Positions 35,749 to 63,869 of a DNA stretch of 64,000 nucleotides are shown here, piece by piece. The stretch spans positions 35,374,283 through 35,438,282 of the forward strand of contig OU612066.1 of the NCBI GenBank assembly GCA_914767715.1. The letters run 5' to 3'. The stretch's first letter is position 1, and every line of letters starts with the position of its first letter. The notes beneath the pieces were generated by a model. It was not told the origin of the DNA. It made no database searches and was given only the letters and a program-made list of their open reading frames with translations. This DNA is from Membranipora membranacea (lineage: Eukaryota > Bryozoa > Gymnolaemata > Cheilostomatida > Membraniporidae). Position numbers and translations under genes: made by a program.

Positions 35749-37102
35749 TCCCAATTCCTTATTGATTGCATGCAATTGCTAGTGAGGTTAAAAAAGAGCA
35801 CTGGTTGTAAGGTGTTGCAGAGCACGTATATCGAAGGCTACGAGACGTTGTGGAAGAAAACTTGAGTCCTTGAAATATTCACATGGATTTGTAAACTGTT
35901 TGAGTCATGTAAATCCCGAAAATGAAGTTAGTCAAAAGTAATTAATTCCTTTTATGATTTGGTGCGCTGCTCGTTTAGAGCCGAGTAAACAAGCTTTTTT
36001 GGCAGTTATCCAGATATCCAAGGGAAAATTTTTGCTAGTGTCAGCAAGGAGTGTGGTCAGTGGTGTCAGCAAGCACCAAGGTTGAATGAAAAAATTCGTA
36101 AGTTTAGAAATAAAAGAAATTACCATTGACTGTCAGTTTTGATCTGGTGATTTAAGCATAGCATCAGAAATGTTTTGATGCAGCTTTCTTCAGCGAATCA
36201 ATGTCGCGGAAGTGTTTTGTTATTCCACATAAGAAATAATTTTTTTTTGCAGTGGAAACTTTTGGCAAGGCGTGACTTCTGAAATTCTAGCCACTAAGCT
36301 CAAAACACCTGGTGGCCTGACATTTCCTGTCTTAAATCCCATTCAATATTTAAAACCAAAGAAAACAGTATAGGAGTTTCAAGGCTGAGCGTATTTGGTT
36401 GAAGGAGAGATGAGAGATACTATTGAATTCATTGCCCCTCATACACGAATGAAATTTATACACTTTTCCATCATAGCCTGTACTTGTCAAATTCTTTCCT
36501 TGAAACATATTATTTCAAACAAAACAGGCTGTGAAATCAAGTACATTCTTCTCTTTTGTCGTTCACATACTTGCCATGTGTGAAAAGCTAATGAAACGAG
36601 CACCTATGAAGACAGCCCTGACGTTTCCCTGATATTTTTTTCAAGACTGGCCAAGTATATATAATGCCTTGCCCCTACGCATTGCAAGATGAACAATTTG
36701 CGCCAGATTTTGTAAATCCAACTATTTTGGACTGTAAGATCTCCTGACCTACCGCTCGCTCCGTATCTAATCTAATATCCCCACTTTTCTCTACATGATT
36801 GCTCGAAAAGATTATGTGATACATATTTAGATTTATTTCATTATTTATTTTAGATTTATTGTAAGTAAAATGTTAGTGAAACTTCATTAGTAGATGATCA
36901 ATTACCGTAATCTGTAGCGATACCAACTACTGAGTATTATAATGTGTATATGTGTGACATTATATAGAAGTTAAAAAAACTTCTGGATAAATTTAGCTAG
37001 CATAATCATGGCATAAGTTTCAATAGATCTCAGCTTAAATCTGATCAAAATTTGACTGTAAGAAGAGAGCTGGTAGGCAGTTACATCATCCTCGTTTATC
37101 AT
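35749..37102. other. Intergenic, no gene seen
   Basis: 1354 bp between the ankyrin-caspase gene and the 3' end of DPYD, both minus strand. It must hold the promoter and perhaps a 5' exon of the ankyrin-caspase gene. Several TTTATT motifs around 36830-36860 could be DPYD polyadenylation signals on the minus strand. Confidence 0.45.
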
Positions 37103-52562
<15,460 letters not shown>

Positions 52563-52659
52563 TATGAGATCTTCTAGTGGTTTTTATGGGATAATAGTTA
52601 TGGGCAATCCCAGCTGCAAACTCATCAGTCATTAACCTGGCACCATACTCTGGATGAAT

Positions 52660-53663
52660 TTGTTAGCCACATAGCAGGGTAGAAGGGGCGTGGCCTGATA
52701 CTCTTGTTTCATTGGTTTACTTATTTGTATACAAGCATTGTGAAAGCACATGGATATATTGGATGTATTTTATAGACGCAATTGCAGTGCCTTACTAATA
52801 CTACAAATACTCTCTATATGCTCATATGATGTATGCAATTAACTCAGGAAGTTCATTGATGTATGCCTCTGACACAAAATAGCCAGCTAAGATCCCCATA
52901 CCCCCTGAACTCCCGCATTAAAATAAAATACAAACAGAAAATATGCTTGAAGAGCAAAGATAGATAAATACCAGCCATCCAATGTAGAACCACCAAGAGA
53001 GAAAACACCTTTTTGAATGCTATTACGATTTTTCAACTAATGCAGCTCAGACTCCTTTTATTTTGTTTTACTTATGTGCCATACTTTCGATGCTATCAAC
53101 CAATTACAGGATGGATATTAGAAATAAGGCAATAAACAAACTTCAAACTTCACTTAAACATTTACCAACATTCAAGCTAGTGTTAGACTTTATATCACAA
53201 ATAACAACTCGACGAAGCAGATGAAAACATCACTTAGTGAGCTGAATTTTGGTTAGTACCTCATTAATCATCCTAGTAGCCTCATTAAAAACAAAAGAGT
53301 TCGCATTTACCATATTTGAATATACGTATTGTAGAACATGTTTGTTCCCTCTGTGGTCGCAGAGGGATATCCCTCCACCACAGAGGGAACAAACTGATGT
53401 ATATATTTTAGATCCTTGTGACTTTAGCAAACACAGACTGCGCTTTGATTTAGGTCTCTAAGAGGTATTGTCAGTTACTCTAAGCTTTGCAACAATACCT
53501 ACATTGAAACCATCAAATCTGTGATGAAAGAACATCGAAACATCTGAAATTACATTACATTAATTTGTGTCAATATATAATATATATATAGAAAATAGGG
53601 AGTTGTCTTTACTCTCATAATCAAACAAGCCGCGCCCCTTCTACCCTGCTATGTGGCTAACAA
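52660..53663. repeat. About 1-kb interval bounded by 33-bp inverted repeats
   Basis: TTGTTAGCCACATAGCAGGG...GGGGCG at 52660-52690 is repeated as its reverse complement at 53631-53663 (CGCGCCCCTTCTACCCTGCT ...AACAA). The match is essentially perfect over about 31 bases and then decays inward. The layout is like a miniature DNA transposon with terminal inverted repeats. I see no clear target duplication outside the repeats and no coding capacity inside. Confidence 0.6.
53340..53394. repeat. 55-bp palindrome
   Basis: GTTTGTTCCCTCTGTGG at 53340-53356 is perfectly complementary to CCACAGAGGGAACAAAC at 53378-53394. The spacer itself contains the palindrome AGGGATATCCCT. Transcribed in either direction it would form a stable hairpin. 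Confidence 0.85.
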
Positions 53664-53945
53664 GTTCTTCCCCATACTCTATGCCTTGCACAATGGTTGC
53701 ATCTCTGCAAATCAAGCTTGTCAACTTGCCAGAGATTGCATATGCTCTTGCAAATGTAAACAAACAAGATGCTGGGCTTACTATTGATACTCTCAAAATG
53801 ATCTATCCTGTTGTGTGAAGAACTAAAGCAAGATGACCTTAACCAATCCAATAAGCTGTAGGAAAATGAAGTAGCCAATCAAAACATAGGCCAATAGCTC
53901 CACCCACAGATTCTCTAAAATGATAATGTGACATCATAACAAAAC

Positions 53946-56900
53946 ATGGAGAGTCATGTTCAAATTTCCTCAATTTTAGATCCCTATCTGGATGAGGACA
54001 CCAGGAGACAGGCCACTGAAAAGATCATACGCAACAGAACCAGACTTGAGAAGGTATTGAGTCCTATTGAAGTATGGCTGATGAAAATTCAATCTCTTTT
54101 GGTCTGGGAAAAGCCCTACAAAAGTGCTGTTGTGCTTGTCTTGGTCAATGCTGTATTTTGGTAAGTTGAGTATATATAATATTTATTTATTGAGGTTTTC
54201 TAAAAAGTTTATAATTAAAGTGAATTAAAAATAACTTGTTGACCTCTATAAGTTACTCCTTGATTTATTTATGGTACTTCTAGTAGCTCATGCCGAAATG
54301 ACATTTCTTAGGAGCTGTAGTCAGTGAGTATGAGATGTTGAATGTGCATTAATTTTCGTTTCTATTATCAAGATAATCTTGAAAGGGAGGCCTACTCCTA
54401 CAGAGAACCACTGACTACCTTGTGTCAGCAGGGAGAATTCTCCCTTGTGTCAGTGAAGATTAATGAACTGTGCACTATGAGAGCTGTTGTGACAATCATA
54501 GCAAACGCCACCATATCCCTGATCCCTCCATCACTGAGTTTGTCTCTTCTGTAGTTATTTTTTGCCTGGGGCCTTTTTGATTTTCTACTTGCCAACTAAC
54601 CAATGTGTTGGTTCTGATGATTAGAGCGAGAACATTGGCTACCAGCTGCCAACTTGAGTTCAGTAGTGTGATTATTAGCAGTTGATTTGATTGCATAAAA
54701 CCCTGATAATCACCTTGGCCTGTCTAATGGCAACCAATCAGGAGGGACAACAGATGGCGCAGCCTTCCAAAGCTCACCAGTACTGATAAAGCACCTGCTT
54801 TTACATGCCTTTGTTCGGTTAATATTTCACTTGGGCTGTCGTCTTAATACTGACCCATGGTTGATGACTGTGATTAGGCTACCTCATTCAAATGTATTAA
54901 TGTCACAAGCCAAGAGAAAATGTCTCCCCTACAATTCCATGTTTCTGATGGGAGGAGTTGTTCTGTTAACATGACCCATTCTTCTGATTTTGTTGACCAA
55001 GTTGGCTGTCCTACAGTGTACAGCGTTAATGTAAGCTACACCCCAAAGTTGAGATGTATAATATTCACTTACTGTTCAGCGAAACCTAGAGCTAGAAACA
55101 AATCTCTAGTCCCGAGAACCCATTACCCTTGGTTAGGTGATATAGCCTCTTGACCCAGTAAAGTACATGATATTCACTAGGAAACTATCAGTCAGACTTG
55201 GTCAAAATAATAATATGATTGCTATAGACCTTTCAAACTGCGATCTTGTATTTCTGATGAATCTTTGGTCCGTGTAGCCAGCGACCAAACTCAGGAAATT
55301 GAACTATCCTTATGCCCAAAGATACATTGTGTTTGTACGGCCAATGATGATGACATCTTCCCATATTCTGTTTTAGTATAATAAGTTCGAGATCTAATCA
55401 CCTACTAGCAGTCACGTCATGGGGAGTATTACTAGTATACTTTATCTACATGTGGAAGACTGTCGTCTGGCCTCATATCAGAGTGCCCTCTCCTATCGCT
55501 GATCAGGAGGAGTAAGTAATTAGTAAAATCAGTTCAGTGCTAAATGTAATTATGTGAGGAGGTGGATTATAACTAAATGAGTTAGTGCCATTTAGTAAAG
55601 CTGAGTAGAGGATATAAGGTCAGCACTAAGGTCAGAACTAAGGTCAGAACTAAGTCCAGTAAGATTTGAAGATTTGGTTTGTTCAGTACTGTCCTAAGCT
55701 CGTGCCATTAATACTAATGAAGTAGTCATATATTTCAACCCAGAAAACTACAAAACAAATACTGAATAAAAGCCAAATTGTACGACAATGTGGTTCTCAG
55801 AAGTTTTGTGGTATTGGACTATTGTCTGTGATTTACCTCTCTGTCTGTATTTTACCTGCGTAGCTGGGTACCGATTGAGACGGGATTACTCTCCGTACCA
55901 GAGATGAGTCAGTATTTAGCAGAAGGTTTTGTCACATTCAGACTTTATATGAGAGCACTGAGGAACCTGAGGAAGAGTCGCAGGCATGCTGTGAGTGTCA
56001 CTTGATCACAATGTCACCGCCTTATCACGGGGGGGGGGGGGTTTAATTAGAATGAGCGAGGTTTTTTGAGCGAAATCATTGCAATCACTCTGCATAACAC
56101 TCCTGCTGTCTTGGTGTTGTTCCCAAATCGTTCACTACAAAGATAGTTGTTCCATCAAGAATGTTGAGATTTAGGACCTTGCTCTCTCAGCAAGGAGCCA
56201 CAAGGTAGTGATGCCGGCACTATTAAATATAATCACATGTCTCCCCTTTATTTGACTACATTGGGCACCTGGATATACACCTTCAATATATAACATACTT
56301 AAATTTAAATTTCAAGTTGTGAATGGAGATTGGTGTGGGTTTCGATGATGATTTATTGCTCATAAAAAATTAAATTGAAAAGAGAACATGACAGATGACT
56401 ACATTTAGCCTAGGTGACATAAACTCTTTGATAAGGAAAAGTGATTTGAGTGCAAGTTTATTTTTAGGAGCATATAACATCAAGGAGAAAAACAGAGGTG
56501 ACCGAAAAGAAATTGCTTCCTGAACCGACTATGCAGATATAACTTATATGAATTAGCAAAACCAATCGAATCCATATTGTTGGTTTGTCGGTCAGACTTT
56601 AGGTTTCTCAGCATAACAATCATCTTATTAAAAATGTTGGGTGTTTGATAGGGAGAAATGCCCTACATTTTATGTCCATGATCTATGAGCACATGAGTGA
56701 TACCCTAGTATAAGTCTCAGATTGTCCGTATGTTTTAGTTTGTAATACTGATGAGCTTGGCGTGTTTCACCCTCGGGATGATCGGTCACATTATATCTGG
56801 TTACACTATCTGCTACATCACTAGTAAGTATAACCTCCCACTAATTAGTAAGTATAACCTACCACTCCCACTAATTAGAACTCGCACTTAATAATGAGAT

Positions 56901-59859
56901 GGTCTCAGCAAAATTAGGCTGTCAATGCTGATAGTTGGTACTCCTAATTGTGTGAATATCCATCAACACTACTAACAATACTATTCATCACTCCATATGG
57001 TGTGCTACCTGGTAATGCAAATCTCAATATGAATGTGGCTTGTGTAAATCAGTTGCTATGTTGATTGGTTAAATTTCTGGTTCCTCAGATTGAAGACCAT
57101 GACTTGCTCATCTCACTATTGATGACACGAGATGATACTCTCCCAATAATTGAGGTAGATGACAGGTGTATTTTTTGTTACAGTGATGACATTGTTGATA
57201 TGGCCTTGTGTTGTGTACCACAAAATCTTACCTCGGCTGTATATGAAACTAGAACCGCATATGATGACACTGCAATACCATATAAGTGCAAAGATAAACG
57301 CAACACTCAAACGCAAAAAAGGTCGGTAGTTCTGACACCCTACATAATGTGTCGGAGTTTCTCTTACTCCTTACCATACCTCAGTGTGCAATCAATTTGT
57401 GTTATACTCAAGGATTATTTCTCACAATCTCCAAATTCCTCTCACTATATGAATGGAACTATTTATAGATGAACTCCTTTCAGATGCCTAGGAAGAAGAT
57501 GTAATTGTAGGCCTACATGTTTTATAATTCTGATTCAGTTATTTTTCTGAGTAACGTACATGTTGCATTTGAGATGAAAAGTGTTACATTTATCTCTGAA
57601 ATTATGATATCACACATCAATCTGACTGTCATTCATTTGATAGTTAAGTCAGCGAGAGACTCTAAACCACGGCAGCACACTGCACAGGAAGACAGAGCAG
57701 AGACAGACTCAGACGATGATATACACTCTCTCAGGGGAGCTGTAAATCCTGAGCTAAGTGCTGCTATAGCTCGGACTATCACAGATAGTGAGGACGAGAG
57801 CGGGGGAAGTCCTCGGTTAGCTGGTACTAGGGAACCTTCTACCGGGTATAACAGTGATCTCGATCTAAACCTCGGTATGGTATAAACTAGACTTAACTGT
57901 GAATGATAATTCTACATTTACTAAAGCATTGTCAACCGAGGTTAAAGCAGAAATGACAGATGTACTTTTTTTGTATCATTGGAATGCTCTTTATACCGTG
58001 AGAAGCAATATAGGGACCTAGTTTGCACCACACCTGCCAAAAATGATTTAAATTTTATTTTCAAAAAGATTATGGGGTCCTGGTGGGTGTCTTCCCAGGG
58101 TTTATCTCCCCTGCAGAATGCGGATGCAAAAAAGCAGAGTAGACAAGGGAATGAGGCATACACACCAGAATATATCTTTCATCCATATATGCCTTACACT
58201 ACTAGCTCACTTGGAGCCAATGGTTGACGGACAACTTCAAAATCAAAATCCTTTTTTTGTTGAAAATTCTTGAAATTTTTGAGAATTTGACAGCATCATA
58301 GGAACCTGCGAGCTTGTGTAACTTTTTGAGCCCTTTGAAATGATATATGGTGACCCTGCACTTGTCATTTCTGCTCTAAGAATACCGAAAGCCTTTGATT
58401 TTTTTGCTCTATCAATACTAGGTGGCTGGTAGTGGCATTCCATTGTCAAGGATTGGCAAGAAATGTCTTGAAATCTGGTTGAGGATTTAAGCTGGTAGTT
58501 CTCTCATGTTATGTTGCACATTGTCAAAACTTGCTCCTAGATTGGTTTTAGTTGACAGAGCGTTTGAAAAGTTTTTCAAACAGTGTCTACTGAAATTTAA
58601 TTGTTTCCGGAGGGCACTCGTTGACCATGTCTTTATTGAATAAGAGTTGTCTGCCCATATGTTTTACAAAGATCTTGTAGTTGCTTATAAGTGCCTTCTT
58701 ATTACATGTGGGACCGAAAGTAACATTATATGATCACGAGACTAATATGTAAAATTACTCGAAAACAGGTGGGGAATCTTATTTATGAATGTATATGTGC
58801 TTGATTGCAGATGAAACTATGGACCATGACAGTTTTGATGAACAAGGTGCTGTTGCGTCTCTTGCTCCAGATGTATCAATGATGCCTGATTTTGAGAATG
58901 TATGTGATGATTCAAATACATTTATGCTGGAGGCTGATGTTATGCCAAGTATGGATGATGTCGACAGATCGAGGTGATGCTTGAAATACTCTACAAGATA
59001 ATTTGGCAAATTTCTCAATGATAGCTTATAAAAGAAGACCTTCAAAAGTAAAATCAAATCACTAATATTGTTTGAACCTGATTAATTGACCTGCTAGATG
59101 CATTTTGAGACGAAGCCGTGAGGATCCAGTCGGGGTATGGAATTTCTTAATGCCTTCCCATAACATAATTTCAAAAGTCTGTCAATTTATCGCTTTCCTA
59201 CTTCAGAATGACATCGATGCACACTCCTCATTCACATGATGTAGACACTGCATCAGAAACAGATAGTATCCCTTATGACGATGAACTACATGGAAATCGA
59301 CCTGCTCCCAGAACAAGCACACAACAGCAGCCATTGAGCAATGATCCCTACTCATTCGCAGGCAAAATCATGTCAACAGCTGCTACTGGGCTAGCTACTA
59401 CCTTTGCACAAGGTATGGTAGTATGTGCTCACGTGGTTTATAGTTATGTTGACGAGTTAGTCGTATAACATAGCGATGCAAAGTGATAGCAACACTTCCT
59501 GATATAGCAATAGTTCTTTGAACTAGGAGTTATTATGACTTAAATACCGAGTAAGCAACTCCAAAAAGATGATTTTTTTCTGTTATGATACCAGAGACTA
59601 TAGATATAGTCTCTGATGATACCACTTAGACCACCCGATAAAATGAAATTCTTTTCACTTGTTTTCAGGGTTACAGAGCACACTAACCAACATGGCTGCC
59701 AGGACAGCACCACAATCAACTGCACAGGACAGTGAATTTATGTTAGACCCCAGAGACAGAATAGCTGATGCCTCCATAGATGAGTTTGCCCCCACTGCAG
59801 ATAGTTATGATGAAGACTCGGACTTTGAAATCCTATCTAAAGATGATTTGGATTCGTAA
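53946..59859 (+). CDS. Reticulophagy receptor, RETREG/FAM134 family
   Basis: Exons recognised: 53946-54160, 55377-55511, 55864-55990, 56739-56823, 57653-57874, 58811-58973, 59207-59412 and 59669-59859, 447 aa with all phases matching. The N-terminal half is a reticulon-homology region: LLVWEKPYKSAVVLVLVNAVFW runs into a second hydrophobic stretch (LLAVTSWGVLLVYFIYMW), an amphipathic part with WVPIETGLLSVPEMSQYLAE, and FVILMSLACFTLGMIGHIISG. The C-terminal half is acidic and disordered and ends SDFEILSKDDLDS, matching the LC3-interacting (LIR) motif and its position in FAM134 proteins. These proteins curve ER membrane and tether it to autophagosomes. The second half of membrane hairpin 2 is missing between 56823 and 57653: an exon may be undetected there, or the 57653 exon may start further upstream near 57537. 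Vertebrates have three paralogues (A-C) and I cannot assign this to one. Confidence 0.85.
56030..56200. repeat. Dispersed repeat, copy in RETREG intron 3
   Basis: Begins with a run of about twelve G and continues AATTAGAATGAGCGAGGTTT; it resembles the segment at 38700-38890. See that entry for the matching blocks. Confidence 0.5.
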
Positions 59860-60451
59860 TAAAATCAATTTCTTTGGTCTGATGCACACTGTGATTCAGA
59901 TTTGAGGTGTTGATGTGCTTATTGCTCATCTCAGGAACTTGTCTGTCATACAGCTCATTGTTAGTATCACTGTACGGACAGGGTCACATAAGATTATGGC
60001 AGATATTGTGCCTGTGAAGATAGTTTTGTGCAACATATTGTTCTTCGATTTCTTCGCTACAAATTTTTATTTGCTTTTATAATTAACTAAGTCATGGCAG
60101 ATTAAGTCAAAAGACCAGCTATTGCTACTCCGTAATTGATTGGTCAGTTGTATTTAAACTAAGCTTGCTTTGTAGTGGATGTTCAAGCTGGGGGGGGGGG
60201 GGGGACACCAAAATTGCCCCATTTCGAGTTGGCAGCAACTCGCTGGAGGAATCATTTTATAATTCTCTGTTATTTATTGTGACCGTTATTGTGTTTGTCA
60301 GTTGTTTGAGTTTTATTGACAATACAACTATACCACTATGTGTATAGAAGAGAACTATGTGTCAGTGATGTTACATGCACATACTTCAAGATCACAATAA
60401 TTTAGAGCACAGAAAAACGAGAGTTAGAGGAGAAAATAATAATTTCTTGAA
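59860..60451. other. Convergent intergenic region RETREG / RPL37A
   Basis: 592 bp between two convergent genes. It holds both 3' UTRs and a G run of about 15 at 60190-60204. An AATAAA overlaps the RETREG stop codon (59858-59863) and is probably too close to be used. Confidence 0.45.
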
Positions 60452-62500
60452 TTATTGCTCCTGGAGCTCTCTCAATCTTCTGACTGCAGATCGTACTGTG
60501 GCAGCGGCAGCAGTGCTGAAAAATAAAACATATATCTCAGCAGGATTCTAAGTGTCAATACATCATTTGTGATGTGTGGTGGTGACACACTATTTGATAG
60601 GGAAAAACAGTGGATGTGCTTCTGTACCAAACAACCAACTGATCTCGGGAATATGGATTGTTGTACAAGGTGGCATTCTGAATGTTGGCAGCATTCAGTT
60701 GTTACCCATACCCATGTTTTATAAGCTACTATGTTCCATGGATTCATCATATCAAGATTGTGTTTGTCGTTTCTTAATCACAATTATGAAATCACGAAAA
60801 TGGTTAATTAGCCATCAGCTGCCATACAGTAATCCTGACCCGACATCAACTGAGAACTCAATGGTTTGGTTTTCGCAAGTAAGTTTAAGTAAAGCCTGAA
60901 TAACAACAAGACGAACTGATTGACCATTTGTTTATCTAGAACAGTCGAAAGTTTTCAAATTGGTGTCCATGTGATTTAACCCTGAGCAGTGAATTTTCAA
61001 CTGGAGGAAAAATGCAACACATCGCAGAGGTTTGAAATAGCTAAATATATGGCTAGCTTACATTCAGATCAATCTCATATTTGAACGTAAAACCCCATAT
61101 TTTCTGTTATTTATTCATCCAAGTGTAAAGTGAGGCGCTTACTAATTCACCATTGATGTTGTACAATTATACACAGACAGAGTGAGGTGATGGGAAGTGT
61201 GTAATGTATTTCATATATCATTATTTGAATATTATTTTGGAAATATGTGTCTGAGAGACAAGGTACTAGTATAATTTTCGACATGTATGCTTTGATGAGA
61301 AGACACCTAACGCTACTGAGGTTGAGACAATATAAGCTAGCTATTAATTTTGTTGTTCAAGCCTTAGGTGTATGTAATCTGTCCATGTAAATAATGCAAA
61401 GACATGCTAAGGACAGCCCTTGTCTTACCTGTATTCGTATGCACCTCCAGCTACCTGTTTCCTGCATGATTTACATTTCCAGATACCGACACAAGTCCTC
61501 CTCATTGCTTCCTGTAACAGATTGAATAACATATTGTAGAACATCATGTTAAGAGGAGTGTTTCCAATTTTATCCACCTTTTAGATCATGGCAAGCAGTT
61601 ACACAAGCATTGAGCCAATATTGCCACCAATAACTGGATATTATATACCAACTATAACAATCAAAGTTTTCTGGAGATCTGTGTTTATACTGAAACTATT
61701 ATCCATAGGCATCTTGAGTAACAAGCATATATAGGGCCTACTTTGCAAATGTCCACGGTCATGGACAAGTATATTTGCTTGCAACTCAAAATGCCTATGC
61801 TATTATACTACTACATCCATCACATACCTTGCCACAGAAGCTGCATATGTATTTACTATGCTGGGTGACCTCCATCTTCTTCACCATTTTCCTGAGTGAG
61901 GCACCATATCTTGTACCGTACTTGCCAGTGATCCCGACTTTCCTGGTTCTCTTTGCCTGTCAATTAAATTTCAGTCATTATACAAAGATAGAAGATGGCA
62001 ATCACCATAACCGAGCTTAAATACTACCCAGTTTAACTGTGAGCAACTTAGCATCCCCTCAGAGCCAAGTACAACTAACACATCAGTCAATATCAGTCAA
62101 CATCAGTCATGGACCAGTGCCTGTCTTGGTTATTGATTTAGTTTATCACTACTCCACTGTTGAGGACAAGTCAAGGCTGCTCTTACTGTAACTTTGTTAT
62201 TAAGACCCAGAACAGTCTTTGTGGTATACACTTCAGTTACTCCTGATATTGGTTGATGCAAGAAAACCAACTATTTATTTTACCATAATCATATAATAAA
62301 CTATGTCAAGTTTAGATCTAGAGATGTAGTAGAACCACAGCAGATATCTTACATTCCAAGAAGTTTGTCATATTGTGGTTTACTGTGAAAGACAGAAATA
62401 TTATTCCTCTTGTCATTAATGAAGGTACGAAGAGGCTTACATATGACTGCCAAGAGATGTAACTGGATAAACAAAGTATAATTTATAAACAACCTACCAT
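60452..62500 (-). CDS. RPL37A: Large-subunit ribosomal protein eL43 (L37a)
   Basis: Exons 62500-62498 (the start codon alone), 61956-61828, 61511-61429 and 60515-60452 give exactly 92 aa, the length in human. The sequence is basic and contains [19 protein letters not shown], the zinc-ribbon Cys pairs CSFCGK and [15 protein letters not shown] and the C-terminal helix [11 protein letters not shown]. It is part of the 60S ribosomal subunit. The first coding exon holding only ATG is common in animal ribosomal protein genes. Upstream of ATG a pyrimidine run ending in ACAG (about 62511-62530, minus strand) could be a 5' TOP tract or the acceptor of a 5' UTR intron. Confidence 0.97.
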
Positions 62501-62976
62501 TTTAGATTTTGGCTGTAAAGGAAGAGAAAGGAAAGTGTTCACAACAAGATTAGATAAATTCGAAAATACTAACAATTCAAGTGATCTGATTCTTGTTTTT
62601 AAGAAATAAATTTCATTGAATTATTAATTCGTCAATATTAAATGTTATTGAAACAAGTATATTCTAATAAACAAATTAAACATTTTCTTTTATAAAGCAA
62701 AAGAGTGAATCTTAAAAAAATAAAGATTTCTTCTTGGGGAAACCCATAGACTGATTTTGGCCACCCATTTGTTGATTGGCTGAGTAGACATTGTAGGATG
62801 GGCTTAAAATACACACTTCCTGTTTTGAAAAATCTTGAGTGAAAGATTTTTGGTGAAAGATTTTCGAACAGCTTGGTATTTGAGAGCAGTAGATAAAGAA
62901 ACAGAAGGCAACCCCAGCAGAGTGATATCTTGGTTAAGCTAGATCCAAAGGGTCATCTTTGAATCTCTCAGGAACA
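62501..62976. promoter_or_regulatory. Head-to-head spacer RPL37A / peflin
   Basis: 476 bp separate the divergent start codons, so the promoters and 5' UTRs of both genes must be here. A pyrimidine-rich tract on the minus strand near 62515-62530 fits a TOP-type start or UTR splice site for the ribosomal protein gene. Confidence 0.45.
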
Positions 62977-63869
62977 ATGTCATATGGTTATGGGGTCAGT
63001 GGTACAATCAATAATGAATAATTATTATATTATTGAAATATCTTCTTTTTTTAGTATCTTATTTTATATAATATATTATCTACTTCTTCTAGTATGTCTC
63101 ATCAAGGTTAACTCCTCTCAAGTCTGTCGTTTGTTCCATGCATCTTGAGGAGTTTTACATCATTAGTTTTAGTCTTATTGCATTGAAATTTGACACACTA
63201 ACTGCTTGAATATCCACAAGACAAGTCAAGTGATCTGATGTGTAATATCAGGTAAGGGCAGTAAAACCACCTGCACATATTTGAACTGCATTTTTGCTTT
63301 ATGTGTGATAGTTGTGCTCATGAAGTGTACTATGCATGTTTCTGTTCAATTATTATCAGTTTCGTGTTTCAATACACTTCTTTCTTTATCAGACAGGTGC
63401 TGGCTATGGACAGCCAGCCCCAGGCGGCTACCCAGGCGCACCGCCGCAGCAGATGCCTGGTGGATACCCACCCCCTATGGGAGGAGGATATGGTGCCCCA
63501 CCAGGAGTGGACCCTCAGGTGTTGGCCTGGTTCCAGGCTGTAGATACAGATAGATCAGGGTTCATATCTGCTAACGAGCTGAGACAGGCCCTCACAAATG
63601 CTAATTACTCACATTTCAACGATGAAGCTTGTCGTCTGATGATCAGTAAGTAATGAATAACCATGTTCATATACAGCTGGTAAAAAGTCCGAGAAACATT
63701 ATAAGGATGCAATATTTAACTTGACTTACATGTGTGCCTTTGACCATCAAGAAGAGTACCAATCACATTTAAAGAATTGACTTCCCTCCCTACCTCAAAG
63801 TTTTATGGCAGTATACTATCTATCGACGAAATTAAACTATTATTATTGTAGAAATGTTTGATAAAGACG
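62977..63869 (+). CDS. PEF1: Peflin-like penta-EF-hand protein, 5' part (continues past window)
   Basis: Exons 62977-62994 (MSYGYG), 63393-63645 and 63852-63869 join in phase; the gene runs beyond base 64000. The N-terminus is a Gly/Pro/Tyr-rich low-complexity region (GYGQPAPGGYPGAPPQQMPG), as in peflin, sorcin and ALG-2. The first EF-hand follows: VDPQVLAWFQAVDTDRSGFI with the loop DTDRSGFISANE, then LRQALTNANYSHFNDEACRLMI, which resembles peflin most (VDP at the start, SFNDE-like helix). The third exon begins the second EF-hand (KMFDKDG). Peflin partners ALG-2 in Ca2+-dependent COPII and ubiquitin-ligase adaptor functions. The first six-residue exon and the 18-nt third exon are inferred from splice sites and are less certain than exon 2. 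Confidence 0.85.

Larger units (their letters stand above)
52563..53945. promoter_or_regulatory. Head-to-head spacer DPYD / RETREG
   Basis: The 1383 bp between the two divergent start codons must carry both promoters. Most of it (about 52660-53663) is enclosed by an inverted repeat and contains a strong palindrome, both listed separately. No further gene is seen. Confidence 0.5.

Noticed and set aside
57065-57472. 135-codon plus-strand frame inside the RETREG gene
   Set aside because: Its possible acceptor (CCTCAG|ATT) is out of phase with the preceding exon and the peptide has no RETREG-like features; treated as intron.
59583-59615. Small palindrome AGAGACTATAGATATAGTCTCT in a RETREG intron
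   Set aside because: Short, single copy and intronic; no further support for function.
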